From: Bog-793 sp963823945 | GTDB taxonomy: Bacteria; Actinomycetota; Acidimicrobiia; Acidimicrobiales; Bog-793 | Direction of reading: 5' to 3' | Assembly (NCBI GenBank): GCA_963823945.1 | Contig: CAWGNK010000003.1 | Coordinates: 248,001 to 312,000, forward strand | Length of the DNA: 64,000 nt | Shown: positions 16,755 to 26,933 of the stretch, in pieces | Numbering within the stretch: position 1 is the first letter of the stretch | How the letters are laid out: each line of letters starts with the position of its first letter | The notes under the pieces: model-generated | Told to the model about the DNA's origin: nothing | Seen by the model: only the letters and a program-made list of their open reading frames with translations | The model's database searches: none | Translations under genes and position numbers: made by a program

Positions 16755-19244
16755 CTAGTTGAAGGAAAACTTCCCGTCGACCGCGTCGACGCGCACGACC
16801 GCCCCGTCGGGATAGCGGCCCTCGAGAAGGGCGAGCGCCAGGGGATCGCCGAGATCGCGCTGGATGACCCGCCGCACCGGCCGGGCACCGAACTGCGGGT
16901 CGTAGCCCCGCTCGGCGAGCAACGCCCTCGCCGGCGGCGAGACCTCGAGGCGGAGGTCGCGGTCGGCGAGCCGCTTGCCGAGCACGGCGAGCTGGATGTC
17001 GACGATCGCGTCGACGTCGGCGCGGTCGAGCTCGCGGAACCGCACGATCTCGTCGATGCGGTTGACGAACTCCGGCTTGAAGAAGTCGATCGGCTCTCCT
17101 TGCAGGTTCGAGGTCATGACGAGCACCGTGTTCGTGAAGTCGACGGTGCGCCCCTGGCCGTCGGTGAGCCGCCCGTCGTCGAGCACCTGCAGCAACACGT
17201 TGAAGACGTCCTGGTGCGCCTTCTCGATCTCGTCGAGCAGCACGACCGAGTAGGGCCGGCGCCGCACGGCCTCGGTGAGTTGCCCACCCTCCTCGTAGCC
17301 GACGTAGCCCGGGGGGGCGCCGACAAGGCGGGCGACCGTGTGCTTCTCCTGGTACTCACCCATGTCGAGGCGGATCATCGCCCGTTCGTCGTCGAACAGG
17401 AACTCGGCGAGTGCCCGGGCGAGTTCGGTCTTGCCGACCCCGGTCGGGCCGAGGAAGAGGAACGAGCCGATCGGCCGCTGCGGGTCCGCGAGGCCCGCCC
17501 GGCTGCGCCGGATGGCGTTGGCGACCACCGTGACCGCCTGGTCCTGGCCGACGACGCGTTGGTGGAGGACCTCCTCCATCCGGACGAGCTTGGCGACCTC
17601 GCCCTCCATCAGACGGCCGACCGGCACTCCGGTCCAGCGTGAGACGACCTCGGCGATGTCCTCGGCGTCGACCTCCTCCTTCAGCATGCGCTGGCCCGCC
17701 TGCAGCCCGGCGAGCTTGGCGGTCGCCGTCTCGATCTGCGCCTCGATACCGGGGATCTCGCCGTAACGGATCGCCGCGGCCCCGCCGAGGTCGCCGTCGC
17801 GCACGAAGCGCTCGGCCTCACCGCGGCGCTCCTCGAGCCGACCCTTCAGTTCCCGGATGGAGCCGATGGCGTCCTTCTCGGCCTGCCAGTGCGCCGTCAT
17901 GGCGCGCTCGGTGTCGTGCAGGTCGGCGAGCTCGGACTCGATGCCCCGGCGGCGTTCGATCGAGACGGGGTCCGTCTCCTTGGCGAGGGCGACCTGTTCG
18001 ATCTCCACCTGGCGGATCCGGCGCGTGATGACGTCGATCTCGGTCGGCATCGAGTCGATCTCGATGCGCAGCCGGCTCGCCGCCTCGTCGACCAGGTCGA
18101 TCGCCTTGTCCGGGAGGAACCGGCCGGTCACGTAGCGGTCCGACAGCACCGCCGCGGCGACGAGCGCGGCGTCCTGGATCCGTACGCCGTGGTGGACCTC
18201 GTAGCGCTCCTTCAGGCCGCGCAGGATCGCGATCGTGTTCTCGACCGAGGGCGGGCCGACGAGGATCGGCTGGAAGCGGCGCTCCAGGGCGGCGTCTTTT
18301 TCGATGTGCTTCCGGTACTCGTCGAGCGTCGTCGCCCCGATGAGGTGGAGCTCGCCTCTGGCGAGCATCGGCTTGATGATGTTCCCGGCGTCCATCGCCC
18401 CCTCGGCCGCCCCGGCGCCCACGATCGTGTGGAGCTCGTCGAGGAAGGTGATGACCTCGCCCTCGGAATCGACGATCTCGCGCAGCACCGCGCGCAGCCG
18501 TTCCTCGAACTCCCCGCGGTACTTCGCGCCGGCGACCATCGCCGAAAGGTCGAGGGCGACGATGCGCTTGCTGCGCATGCCCTCGGGCACGTCGGACTCG
18601 ACGATCCGGTTGGCGAGGCCCTCGACGATCGCGGTCTTGCCGACGCCGGGCTCGCCGATGAGGACCGGGTTGTTCTTCGTGCGCCGGGAGAGCACCTGGA
18701 TCACCCGGCGGATCTCCTCGTCCCGGCCGATGACGGGATCGAGCTTGCCGCGGCGCGCGAGCTCCGTGAGATCGCGCCCGTAGCGCTCGAGGGCGCGGTA
18801 GGTGTCCTCCGGGTCCTGCGAGGTCACGCGGTGCGAGCCGCGCACCTGGCGGATTGCCTCCAGCAGCTTCGCCCGGTCCACACCCAGCTCGTCGGCGAGC
18901 GCGAGCAGCAGGTGCTCGAGCGAGAGGTAGTCGTCGCCCATCTCCCGGCGGATCCTGTCGGAAAGCTCGAGGGCCTCGATCGTCGACTTGGCGAGTTGCG
19001 GTGCCTGGCCGCCGTAGGCCCGGGGGAGGTGCTCGAGGGCCGATCTGAGCCGCGCAACCGTCGTCGCGGGGTCGACGCCCATGCGCTCGAGCAGTCCCGG
19101 CGCGAGGCCGTCGGCCTGGCCGAGCGAGGCCACCAGCACGTGGGCGGGGGTCACCTCGGCGTGGTGCGCGTCGGCGGCGTGGCGTGTTGCCTCGGCGAGG
19201 GCCTCCTGGGTCTTCAGCGTCCAGCGGTTCGGGTCGGGTGCCAT
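16755..19244 (-). CDS. clpB: ClpB disaggregase (AAA+ chaperone)
   Basis: 829 aa. A Clp N domain (about 1-150) precedes AAA+ module 1 with Walker A GEPGVGKT near residue 197. A coiled-coil M domain of reduced length follows, then AAA+ module 2 with Walker A GPTGVGKT near residue 597 and the VLLDEIEKAH Walker B. It extracts proteins from aggregates together with DnaK. It is about 30 residues shorter than typical ClpB, partly because sensor-1 MTSNL is followed almost at once by FKPEFVNRIDE. It lies 16 bases after hspR in the chaperone operon. Confidence 0.95.
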   Translation of the reverse strand: MAPDPNRWTLKTQEALAEATRHAADAHHAEVTPAHVLVASLGQADGLAPGLLERMGVDPATTVARLRSALEHLPRAYGGQAPQLAKSTIEALELSDRIRREMGDDYLSLEHLLLALADELGVDRAKLLEAIRQVRGSHRVTSQDPEDTYRALERYGRDLTELARRGKLDPVIGRDEEIRRVIQVLSRRTKNNPVLIGEPGVGKTAIVEGLANRIVESDVPEGMRSKRIVALDLSAMVAGAKYRGEFEERLRAVLREIVDSEGEVITFLDELHTIVGAGAAEGAMDAGNIIKPMLARGELHLIGATTLDEYRKHIEKDAALERRFQPILVGPPSVENTIAILRGLKERYEVHHGVRIQDAALVAAAVLSDRYVTGRFLPDKAIDLVDEAASRLRIEIDSMPTEIDVITRRIRQVEIEQVALAKETDPVSIERRRGIESELADLHDTERAMTAHWQAEKDAIGSIRELKGRLEERRGEAERFVRDGDLGGAAAIRYGEIPGIEAQIETATAKLAGLQAGQRMLKEEVDAEDIAEVVSRWTGVPVGRLMEGEVAKLVRMEEVLHQRVVGQDQAVTVVANAIRRSRAGLADPQRPIGSFLFLGPTGVGKTELARALAEFLFDDERAMIRLDMGEYQEKHTVARLVGAPPGYVGYEEGGQLTEAVRRRPYSVVLLDEIEKAHQDVFNVLLQVLDDGRLTDGQGRTVDFTNTVLVMTSNLQGEPIDFFKPEFVNRIDEIVRFRELDRADVDAIVDIQLAVLGKRLADRDLRLEVSPPARALLAERGYDPQFGARPVRRVIQRDLGDPLALALLEGRYPDGAVVRVDAVDGKFSFN

Positions 19245-19260
19245 CGTGTCTTCCCCGTCG

Positions 19261-19650
19261 TCAGCTGCGTCGCGGTGCCGGGAGGTGCTCCCCCCGGGCC
19301 GGGACGAGATCCCTGCGGTACTCCCGGTGGATCCGCCGCACGGCCTCGAGCGCGGCCGCCTGGGCGGCGACGAGTTCAGCCTGCAGCCGGCCCACCTCGG
19401 CCTCGAGCGCGAGGATCCGCCGCACGCCCTCGAGGTTCACCCCGGCCGTCGTGAGCTCCTGGATCCGCCGGAGCTGTGCGATGTCCGCGTCGGAGTAGCG
19501 CCGGCTCCCGCCCCCGGTCCTCTCGGGGTCGATCAGGCCCCGGCGCTCGTAGATCCGCAGCGTCTGCGGGTGGACGCCGGCGAGCTCGGCGGCGATCGAG
19601 ATCACGTAGACGGCCCGCGGCAACGGGCGGGGGCCCCGGAGGGGTGCCAC
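19261..19650 (-). CDS. hspR: HspR: MerR-family heat-shock repressor
   Basis: 129 aa. The winged helix-turn-helix contains the MerR/HspR signature VHPQTLRIYERRGLIDP (about residues 26-42) and SRRYSDADIAQLRRIQEL, followed by a dimerising coiled coil (about 72-105) and a basic tail. HspR represses the dnaK operon and clpB, commonly with DnaK as corepressor. Its place directly after dnaJ (3-base gap) is the classic actinobacterial dnaK-grpE-dnaJ-hspR arrangement. Start is GTG at 19650. No canonical HAIR operator is visible upstream of dnaK. Confidence 0.92.
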   Translation of the reverse strand: MAPLRGPRPLPRAVYVISIAAELAGVHPQTLRIYERRGLIDPERTGGGSRRYSDADIAQLRRIQELTTAGVNLEGVRRILALEAEVGRLQAELVAAQAAALEAVRRIHREYRRDLVPARGEHLPAPRRS

Positions 19651-19653
19651 CGC

Positions 19654-20745
19654 TCACACCCCCAGGTGAGCCCGCGGCGAGGCGGGCGCGGCCTGGGCGA
19701 GGGCCTCGATCGCCTTGCGTTCGGGCTCGGTGAGCTTCGCCGGCACGAGGACCTCGACCGTGACCAGGAGGTCCCCGGCCTGCGACCCGTGCTGGAGCCC
19801 CTTGCCCCGGAGGCGAAGGACCTGGCCGGTCCTCGTCCCCGGCGGGATCTTCAGTGTCACGGGGCGCTCGAGGGAGGGCACGGTGATGGTCGCGCCCAGC
19901 GCCGCCTCGGGGTAGGTGACCGGGACGGCGAGCGTGAGGTCACGCCCGCGCCGGCCGAAGAGCGGGTGCGGCGTGACGTGGAGCGTGACGAGGAGGTCGC
20001 CGGCGGGACCCCCGTCACGGCCCGGCTCGCCACGGCCCTTCACCCGGATCCGTTTGCCGTCCTCGACACCGGCGGGGACGCGCACCCGCACCCGGCGCTC
20101 GCGGCGCTCGAGCCCGGTCCCGAAGCACGTCGCGCACGGGTCTGAGACCTTCGTCCCCCGCCCGTGGCATTCCGTGCACGTCGTCGCCAGCGAGAAGAGC
20201 CCCTGGTTGTCGTTGACCACCCCCGTACCGCCACAGCGCGGGCAGACAACGGGCATCGTCCCCGGCTTCGACCCCGATCCTCCGCAGGTGTGACACGCCA
20301 CCGGGGTCGTGACGTTCACCGTCGTCACAACGCCCTCGACGGCTTCAGCGAAGTCGAGGTGCAGCTCGGCTTCGACGTCCCCTCCCCGGCGGGGTGCCGC
20401 GGCCGACCCGCCGCGACGCCGTCCGCCACCCGAGCGGAAGATCCCGCCGAACAGGTCGGACAGGTCGTCGATGTTGAAGTTGAACCCGCCGGGCGGCGCG
20501 AATCCCGGGCCGCCGGCCCCCAGCCGGCGCACCTCGTCGTATTCCTTGCGCTTGTCCGGGTCGCCGAGCACGTCGTAGGCGGCGGAGATCTCCTTGAAAC
20601 GCTCCTCGTGGCCGGGATTGGTATCCGGATGGTGCTGCTTGGCGAGCTTGCGGTAGGCCCGCGTGACCTCTTTCTCGGGCGCGTCCGGGCGGACGCCGAG
20701 AACCTGGTAGTAGTCGGTTTCGAACCACTCCCGTTGGGGTGCCAC
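19654..20745 (-). CDS. dnaJ: DnaJ (Hsp40) co-chaperone
   Basis: 363 aa. The J domain has HPD at residues 39-41 and is followed by a Gly/Phe-rich region. The zinc-binding domain has four CxxCxGxG-type repeats (CHTCGGSG, CPRCGGTG, CTECHGRG, CATCFGTG), then the C-terminal substrate-binding barrels. It stimulates DnaK ATPase and delivers unfolded clients. It starts with GTG at 20745, seven bases after grpE, and ends three bases before hspR. Confidence 0.96.
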   Translation of the reverse strand: MAPQREWFETDYYQVLGVRPDAPEKEVTRAYRKLAKQHHPDTNPGHEERFKEISAAYDVLGDPDKRKEYDEVRRLGAGGPGFAPPGGFNFNIDDLSDLFGGIFRSGGGRRRGGSAAAPRRGGDVEAELHLDFAEAVEGVVTTVNVTTPVACHTCGGSGSKPGTMPVVCPRCGGTGVVNDNQGLFSLATTCTECHGRGTKVSDPCATCFGTGLERRERRVRVRVPAGVEDGKRIRVKGRGEPGRDGGPAGDLLVTLHVTPHPLFGRRGRDLTLAVPVTYPEAALGATITVPSLERPVTLKIPPGTRTGQVLRLRGKGLQHGSQAGDLLVTVEVLVPAKLTEPERKAIEALAQAAPASPRAHLGV

Positions 20746-20752
20746 GCGACCC

Positions 20753-21354
20753 CTAGCCCTTCACCATCACCATCGCGGGTCGCAGTACCCGCCCTTTCAG
20801 GCGGTAGCCCGCACGCATGACCTCGAAGACCCGCACACCGTCCTCGGTGTCGGTCCCGTTCTCGGTGTCGGTCCCCTCCAACCGCTCGCGGGGGATGTGG
20901 GCCACGGCGTCGTGGATCGTCGGGTCGAAAAGGACGTCGGAGGCGTCGATCCTCTCGAGACCCTCTGAGGCGAGCGTGTCACGCAGCAGCGCGTTGATCT
21001 GCCCGAGCGCGCTCTGCAGATGCTCCGCGGTCACCTCCTCCTCCCCGACGTGGGCGAGGGCGAGATCGAGCGCGTCGAGCACCGGGAAGAGCCGTTCCAC
21101 GACGCCTTCCGACGCCCGCCCCAACAGGTCGGTCTGCTGGCGCATCGTTCGCTTCCGGAAGTTCTCGAACTCCGCCTGGAGGCGGCGGAGCGCATCGAGG
21201 TACTCGTCACGCTCGGCAGTCATCTCGGCGAGCGCGACGAGGGTCTCGGCGTCCTCGGCCTCCCGTCCCGGGTCCTCGGCGACGCCGGCTACCCGTTCGT
21301 CGTCGGGCGACCGGGGCTCATCCGGCCCCGGCTCGTCGTGCGGGTGGTCCCCGG

Positions 21355-21358
<4 letters not shown>
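20753..21358 (-). CDS. grpE: GrpE nucleotide-exchange factor
   Basis: 201 aa. An acidic, Pro-rich N-terminus (about 1-40) precedes a long helix containing LQAEFENFRKR and the C-terminal beta domain ending GYRLKGRVLRPAMVMV, both characteristic of GrpE. It releases ADP from DnaK. A small duplication (GTDTEN/GTDTED) lies in a surface loop near residue 165. The ATG overlaps the dnaK stop as ATGA. Confidence 0.95.
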
Positions 21359-23208
<1,850 letters not shown>

Positions 23209-23280
23209 TCGTCCTGCCTCCACTGTTGTGATGACCTGTCCGGGCGGCTCGTGGCGTGACAGCCATCAGCCACCCGGTCT

Positions 23281-23322
23281 GTTGACATAAAGAATAGCAA
23301 AGCTAAGTGTCTTGTTGTCAAC
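23281..23322 (-). promoter_or_regulatory. dnaK promoter framed by an inverted repeat
   Basis: On the minus strand TTGACA (23321-23316) is followed after 17 bases by GCTATT (23298-23293), or after 19 bases by TATTCT. The region is AT-rich compared with its surroundings. GTTGACA at 23281-23287 and TGTCAAC at 23316-23322 form a 7-bp inverted repeat, one arm covering the -35 and the other lying near the expected start of transcription. This suggests an operator. It does not match the HspR consensus CTTGAGT-N7-ACTCAAG. Confidence 0.6.
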
Positions 23323-23462
23323 TTTGTTCGCGAGATACAAAACACCTGGTCACGACTTTCTAGTCGGCAAGATCCTCGCTCCGCGCGCCGGGGCGGGCCG
23401 GGGACACCCGTCGTCGCCACACCATCGGCACGTCCCGTCCCCCGGGCTCCCGTCGCGCTCGC

Positions 23463-23468
23463 TACCCT
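23463..23468 (+). promoter_or_regulatory. Candidate -10 of a leaderless gpmA transcript
   Basis: TACCCT ends six bases before the gpmA GTG at 23475, with no ribosome binding site between. No -35 is evident. Confidence 0.4.
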
Positions 23469-23474
23469 GAGCCG

Positions 23475-24218
23475 GTGCACACCCTCGTGATCCTCCGCCA
23501 CGGCGAGAGCCTGTGGAATGCGTCGAACCTGTTCACCGGCTGGACCGATGTCGACCTCTCACCGAAAGGAGAGGACGAGGCCCGGGCCGCCGGCGCCCTG
23601 CTGGCCGCCGAACCCGGCCTTGTCATCGACGTGGTCCACACCTCCGTGCTCACCCGTGCCGTCCGCACGTGCGACCTCGCACTTTCCGTCGCCGGCCGCA
23701 GCTACCTGCCGGTACAGCGGCACTGGCGGCTGAACGAGCGCCACTACGGCAAGCTCCAGGGGATGAACAAGAAAGAGGCCGCCGAGCGTTTCGGCGCCGA
23801 CCAGGTGAAGGCGTGGCGCCGGGGCTACCTCACCCCGCCCGACCCCGTGGCCCTCGACGACCCGAACCACCCCGTGAACGACCCCCGCTACGCCGACGTC
23901 CCGCCGGACGCGCTGCCGGGCTCGGAATGCCTCGCCGACGTCGTGCGACGCATGGTCCCCTACTTCGAGGACCGCATCGGCAAGGACCTCCTGGAGGGTC
24001 GCACGGTGCTCGTCGTCGCCCACGGCAACAGCCTGCGGGCGCTCGCCAAGTACCTCGAGCACATCAGCGACGACGACATCGTCGGGCTCGACATCCCGAC
24101 CGGCGTGCCGCGCGTCTACGAGCTCGACGACAAACTGCACACCGTCTCGGCCCGCTACCTCGGCGACCCCGAGGCGATCCGCGCGGCTGCGGAGGCGGTC
24201 GCCCGCCAGGCGGGCTGA
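23475..24218 (+). CDS. gpmA: 2,3-bisphosphoglycerate-dependent phosphoglycerate mutase
   Basis: 247 aa histidine phosphatase superfamily member. LRHGES contains the phosphorylated His9, and the second catalytic histidine is His183 in VVAHGNSLRAL. RHWRLNERHYGKLQG is specific for the cofactor-dependent glycolytic mutase. It interconverts 3- and 2-phosphoglycerate. It is divergent from dnaK and convergent with dcd. The GTG start lies just after a -10-like sequence. Confidence 0.95.
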   Translation: MHTLVILRHGESLWNASNLFTGWTDVDLSPKGEDEARAAGALLAAEPGLVIDVVHTSVLTRAVRTCDLALSVAGRSYLPVQRHWRLNERHYGKLQGMNKKEAAERFGADQVKAWRRGYLTPPDPVALDDPNHPVNDPRYADVPPDALPGSECLADVVRRMVPYFEDRIGKDLLEGRTVLVVAHGNSLRALAKYLEHISDDDIVGLDIPTGVPRVYELDDKLHTVSARYLGDPEAIRAAAEAVARQAG

Positions 24219-24232
24219 GCCGCTCACGTCAC

Positions 24233-24257
24233 GGTGGCCGGCGGGCACGCCGCCACC
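24233..24257. terminator. Hairpin between convergent gpmA and dcd
   Basis: Five G/C-rich base pairs (GGTGG with CCACC), one bulged C and five more pairs (CGGCG with CGCCG) enclose a four-base loop, centred in the 45-base gap between two convergent genes. A bidirectional terminator is likely, although no T tract is present. Confidence 0.5.
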
Positions 24258-24263
24258 GGGCGC

Positions 24264-24842
24264 CTAGCGGTCGGGTTCCTCGCGGAAGTTCTCGAAGTAA
24301 CGGCTCGGTGTCGGGCCGCGCTGGTTCTGGTACTTCGAGCGAAGCGATGCCGACCCGTAGGGACGCTCGGCCGGTGACGTCATCAGGAGGAAGCTGATCT
24401 GGCCGATCTTCATCCCCGGGTAGACGGTGATCGGCAGGCTGGCGACGTTCGACAGCTCCAGGGTGAGGTGCCCCGCGAATCCCGGGTCGACGAATCCGGC
24501 CGTCGAATGGATGAGCAGACCCAACCGGCCGAGCCCCGACTTGCCCTCGAGGCGACCGACGAGATCGTCCCCCAGCACCACCCGCTCGAGCGTCGAGCCC
24601 AGCACGAACTCCCCCGGATGCAGGATCAGCGGCTCCTCGGGATTGATCTCCACGAGCTCGGTGAGGGACTCCTGGTCCTTTTTCACGTCGATGACGCGCT
24701 CGGTGTGGCTCCGGAAGACCCGGAAGTACCGGTCGACGTGGAGATCGACCGATGACGGCTGGATGGCGGCTTCGTCGAGCGGGTCAATGACGATGCGACC
24801 CGCCGCGAGCGCCTCGCGAATGGACTTGTCGGAAAGGATCAT
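24264..24842 (-). CDS. dcd: dCTP deaminase (Dcd)
   Basis: 192 aa trimeric dUTPase-fold enzyme supplying dUTP or dUMP for thymidylate synthesis. It shows MILSDKSIREAL at the N-terminus, QPSSVDLHVDRYF, LHPGEFVLGSTLE, and HSTAGFVDPGFAGHLTLEL, which holds the catalytic glutamate. Actinobacterial members may be bifunctional and release dUMP directly; that is not decided here. The C-terminal YQNQRGPTPSRY tail closes over the active site in this family. A TATCGT box lies 11 bases upstream of the ATG. Confidence 0.95.
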   Translation of the reverse strand: MILSDKSIREALAAGRIVIDPLDEAAIQPSSVDLHVDRYFRVFRSHTERVIDVKKDQESLTELVEINPEEPLILHPGEFVLGSTLERVVLGDDLVGRLEGKSGLGRLGLLIHSTAGFVDPGFAGHLTLELSNVASLPITVYPGMKIGQISFLLMTSPAERPYGSASLRSKYQNQRGPTPSRYFENFREEPDR

Positions 24843-24924
24843 CCTGGGTTCGCACGATACAGTGACGGCGCCGGCTCGGTGGATCCGGAGGCGCGTGAGC
24901 GTTCCGAGTCGTCCGATCGGTCAG

Positions 24925-24995
24925 GCGAGCGTAGTTCAGCGGCAGAACATCAGCTTCCCAAGCTGAGAACGCGGGTTCGATTCCCGTCGCTCGCT
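24925..24995 (+). tRNA. tRNA-Gly, anticodon CCC
   Basis: 71 nt. Acceptor GCGAGCG pairs with CGCTCGC, the anticodon stem is TCAGC/GCTGA, and the loop TTCCCAA gives anticodon CCC. The T loop is TTCGATT and the discriminator is T; CCA is not encoded. The segment downstream carries an ABC exporter and an integrase remnant, so this tRNA is a candidate integration site. Confidence 0.94.
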
Positions 24996-25389
24996 CACCT
25001 GTCGCTCTCTTGCGCTGGTCACAGCGCTTCTCCTAAGTGCCGTGACTGACCTCTCGCGTTTCATCCGACCTGGGATCACGCGTTCGATCGCGCCCGGATC
25101 GCGCCCAAGATCTCGGGCTCGCCTTCGTGCCCGGCCACAAGGCCGGGGAAGCGCCGCCAGAGCGGTCTCTCATTGACCCGAAATACGTCGCCGAACTGCC
25201 GGTCGGGTCATGTCGCCGGGATCTGTCGAGAACGCATCGCCCGCGAAGCCCACCACCGCTGGTGCGCTTGCCCGCCTGCGGCGGGACGACCCCCCGCTTC
25301 CGCCATTTGTCACCCACTGAGCCCGCGAGCTCGCCGATGCCGGGACCGCGGTCCCGGCGGCGGGCCGAAGATGCCAGATCATCCTGTGC
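24996..25389. other. Gene-free stretch after tRNA-Gly
   Basis: No reading frame in this 394-base stretch has recognisable motifs or a start with a ribosome binding site. Short frames such as those at 25127-25477 and 25173-25631 run into the following gene on the opposite strand and look random. An 11-base GGATCGCGCCC-like unit occurs twice in tandem near 25085. The stretch may hold decayed mobile DNA, but nothing specific can be named. Confidence 0.5.
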
Positions 25390-26157
25390 TCAGCGCCGAC
25401 GCGTCACTGTCCAAGCGATCACGCCGCAACCCGCCACCGTCCACGCGGCGAGAACGAGGAATGACGTCGTTACCTGAGTCACAATGCCGGTTGTCAGCCC
25501 GGCTCGGATGGCGACTGCCATGTTGTAGAACGGCAGGACACGATGAATCGCGAACAGCCACCCAGGCAGCTGAGAGGGCGGGTACACGATCGGTGAGAAC
25601 AGCAGGACCACGAACATCAGTGCGTTGGTGACGAGGTTTGTCACCAAAGGATCTGATATCGCGAGCGCCATGCCGTACCCCACGGCTATCGCCATGAGCG
25701 CGCACAGCAACACGGCGGGAAGCAGCAGCGGCGACGGCGAGAGGTGCACTCCGTAACGCCAGGCGGCGACAACCAGCGCGAGCACGGTCCCCGGCAAGGC
25801 GAGCAGTGCGTAGAGCAGGAAGGTGGATGTTGCCTGGGCACTTCTCGGTGCGGGCAGCGCCCAGATGTAGTCGAAGGTGCCCTCGATCTTCTGTTGCCCA
25901 ACGCTGCCCGGAAGCATGACGAAGCCGAGCGGGATGAGCGCGAGAGTCGGGGCACCTGTTGTGATGTACAGCGCGCGCAATGGAGTGATGTGCGGGTAGA
26001 AGAACCCATACAGGAGCGCCATTCCGGCACCCATCATCGTCTGGATGAGAACCAACATCGCCGCCCACTCGCGCATCCGGCCGTAGTCAAACCGCAGCAT
26101 GGCGCGCAGACTGGTGATCCAGTATCCGGCGCCGGACCGCAGTTCGGAGGGAATCAC
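25390..26157 (-). CDS. ABC-2 type transporter permease (second of a pair)
   Basis: 255 aa from GTG at 26157, which overlaps the stop of the upstream permease as GTGA; the frame is open further upstream but that part is the shadow of the neighbouring gene. About six hydrophobic segments are spread through the chain. The C-terminal half resembles the upstream permease (ISDPLVTNLVTNALMFVVL and FSPIVYPPSQLPGW versus IANPMATRLLTQLLVFVIF and FAPILFPIAQMPRW), so the two are probably a heterodimeric channel for an exported substrate. The substrate is unknown. Confidence 0.82.
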   Translation of the reverse strand: MIPSELRSGAGYWITSLRAMLRFDYGRMREWAAMLVLIQTMMGAGMALLYGFFYPHITPLRALYITTGAPTLALIPLGFVMLPGSVGQQKIEGTFDYIWALPAPRSAQATSTFLLYALLALPGTVLALVVAAWRYGVHLSPSPLLLPAVLLCALMAIAVGYGMALAISDPLVTNLVTNALMFVVLLFSPIVYPPSQLPGWLFAIHRVLPFYNMAVAIRAGLTTGIVTQVTTSFLVLAAWTVAGCGVIAWTVTRRR

Positions 26158-26933
26158 GCTCGCCGTCCAAGTGCCCGCCCCGCCAGGGCGACGCAGAGGA
26201 CCGACCACGCGCCGAGCACGCCGTAGGCGACGAGCACCGCTGAGTTCGGTCCCGCCGTCAAGGCGGCACGGACGACGACGGCCATGTGGCGGAACGGCAA
26301 CCACCAGTTGAGTGTGCCGAGCCAGCGCGGCATCTGCGCGATCGGGAACAGGATCGGGGCGAACCCGAAGATGACGAAGACCAAAAGCTGGGTGAGCAAC
26401 CTGGTTGCCATCGGGTTGGCGATCGCATGCGCCAGCGCGTAACCGAGCATCGCCCCGGTGAATGTCGTCAGCGCGACAGCAGGCACGATCATCACCGAAA
26501 CGTGCAGCGGGATGCCGTAGCGGAGCCACGCGACGAGAAGCGACACGACCATTGCCGGAACCCCGCCGGCGAGGCACACCGTGTACCAGGCTCCGGCCGT
26601 TGCCAGGCGACCTACCGGTATCGTTCGCAGGTACTCCTCGCTTCCGTTGGCCTTCTGGTCCGCAACGAGCTGGGGCCCGAGGATCAGTCCGACCATCAGC
26701 AAATTGAGAACGGGCACGCCCGTCGACACGAAGAGCGCGGCACGGACCGGAATGTGCTTGAAGAACAACGCGATTCCGAGGACAAAGCCAGCGCCAGTCA
26801 GCACCTGCACGCCCGTGAGCGCCACGAACCATATCCGCAGGCTGGCTAGGTGCCACCGGAGCATCGAGATGTAGTCCCGCCACCAGCGCGCCGCGCCGCG
26901 TCGCACACTGCTCGGGGGTGCAATCGTCGTCAC
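26154..26933 (-). CDS. ABC-2 type transporter permease (first of a pair)
   Basis: 259 aa from GTG at 26933, which overlaps the ATPase stop by four bases. A short cytoplasmic N-terminus is followed by about six transmembrane segments. Its paralogy with the next permease points to gene duplication and a heterodimer. Together with the ATPase it forms a complete ABC-2 exporter of the type used for drugs, antibiotics, lipids or polysaccharides. No substrate-specific feature is visible. Confidence 0.83.
   Translation of the reverse strand: MTTIAPPSSVRRGAARWWRDYISMLRWHLASLRIWFVALTGVQVLTGAGFVLGIALFFKHIPVRAALFVSTGVPVLNLLMVGLILGPQLVADQKANGSEEYLRTIPVGRLATAGAWYTVCLAGGVPAMVVSLLVAWLRYGIPLHVSVMIVPAVALTTFTGAMLGYALAHAIANPMATRLLTQLLVFVIFGFAPILFPIAQMPRWLGTLNWWLPFRHMAVVVRAALTAGPNSAVLVAYGVLGAWSVLCVALAGRALGRRA

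Noticed and set aside
24996..25389. Small plus-strand genes at 25127 and 25173
   Set aside because: No start context, no motif and overlap with the ABC permease on the other strand.
26158..26883. N-terminal extension of the second ABC permease to 497 aa
   Set aside because: The extra part is Arg-rich and is the frame shadow of the upstream permease; the GTG at 26157 forms a GTGA junction.
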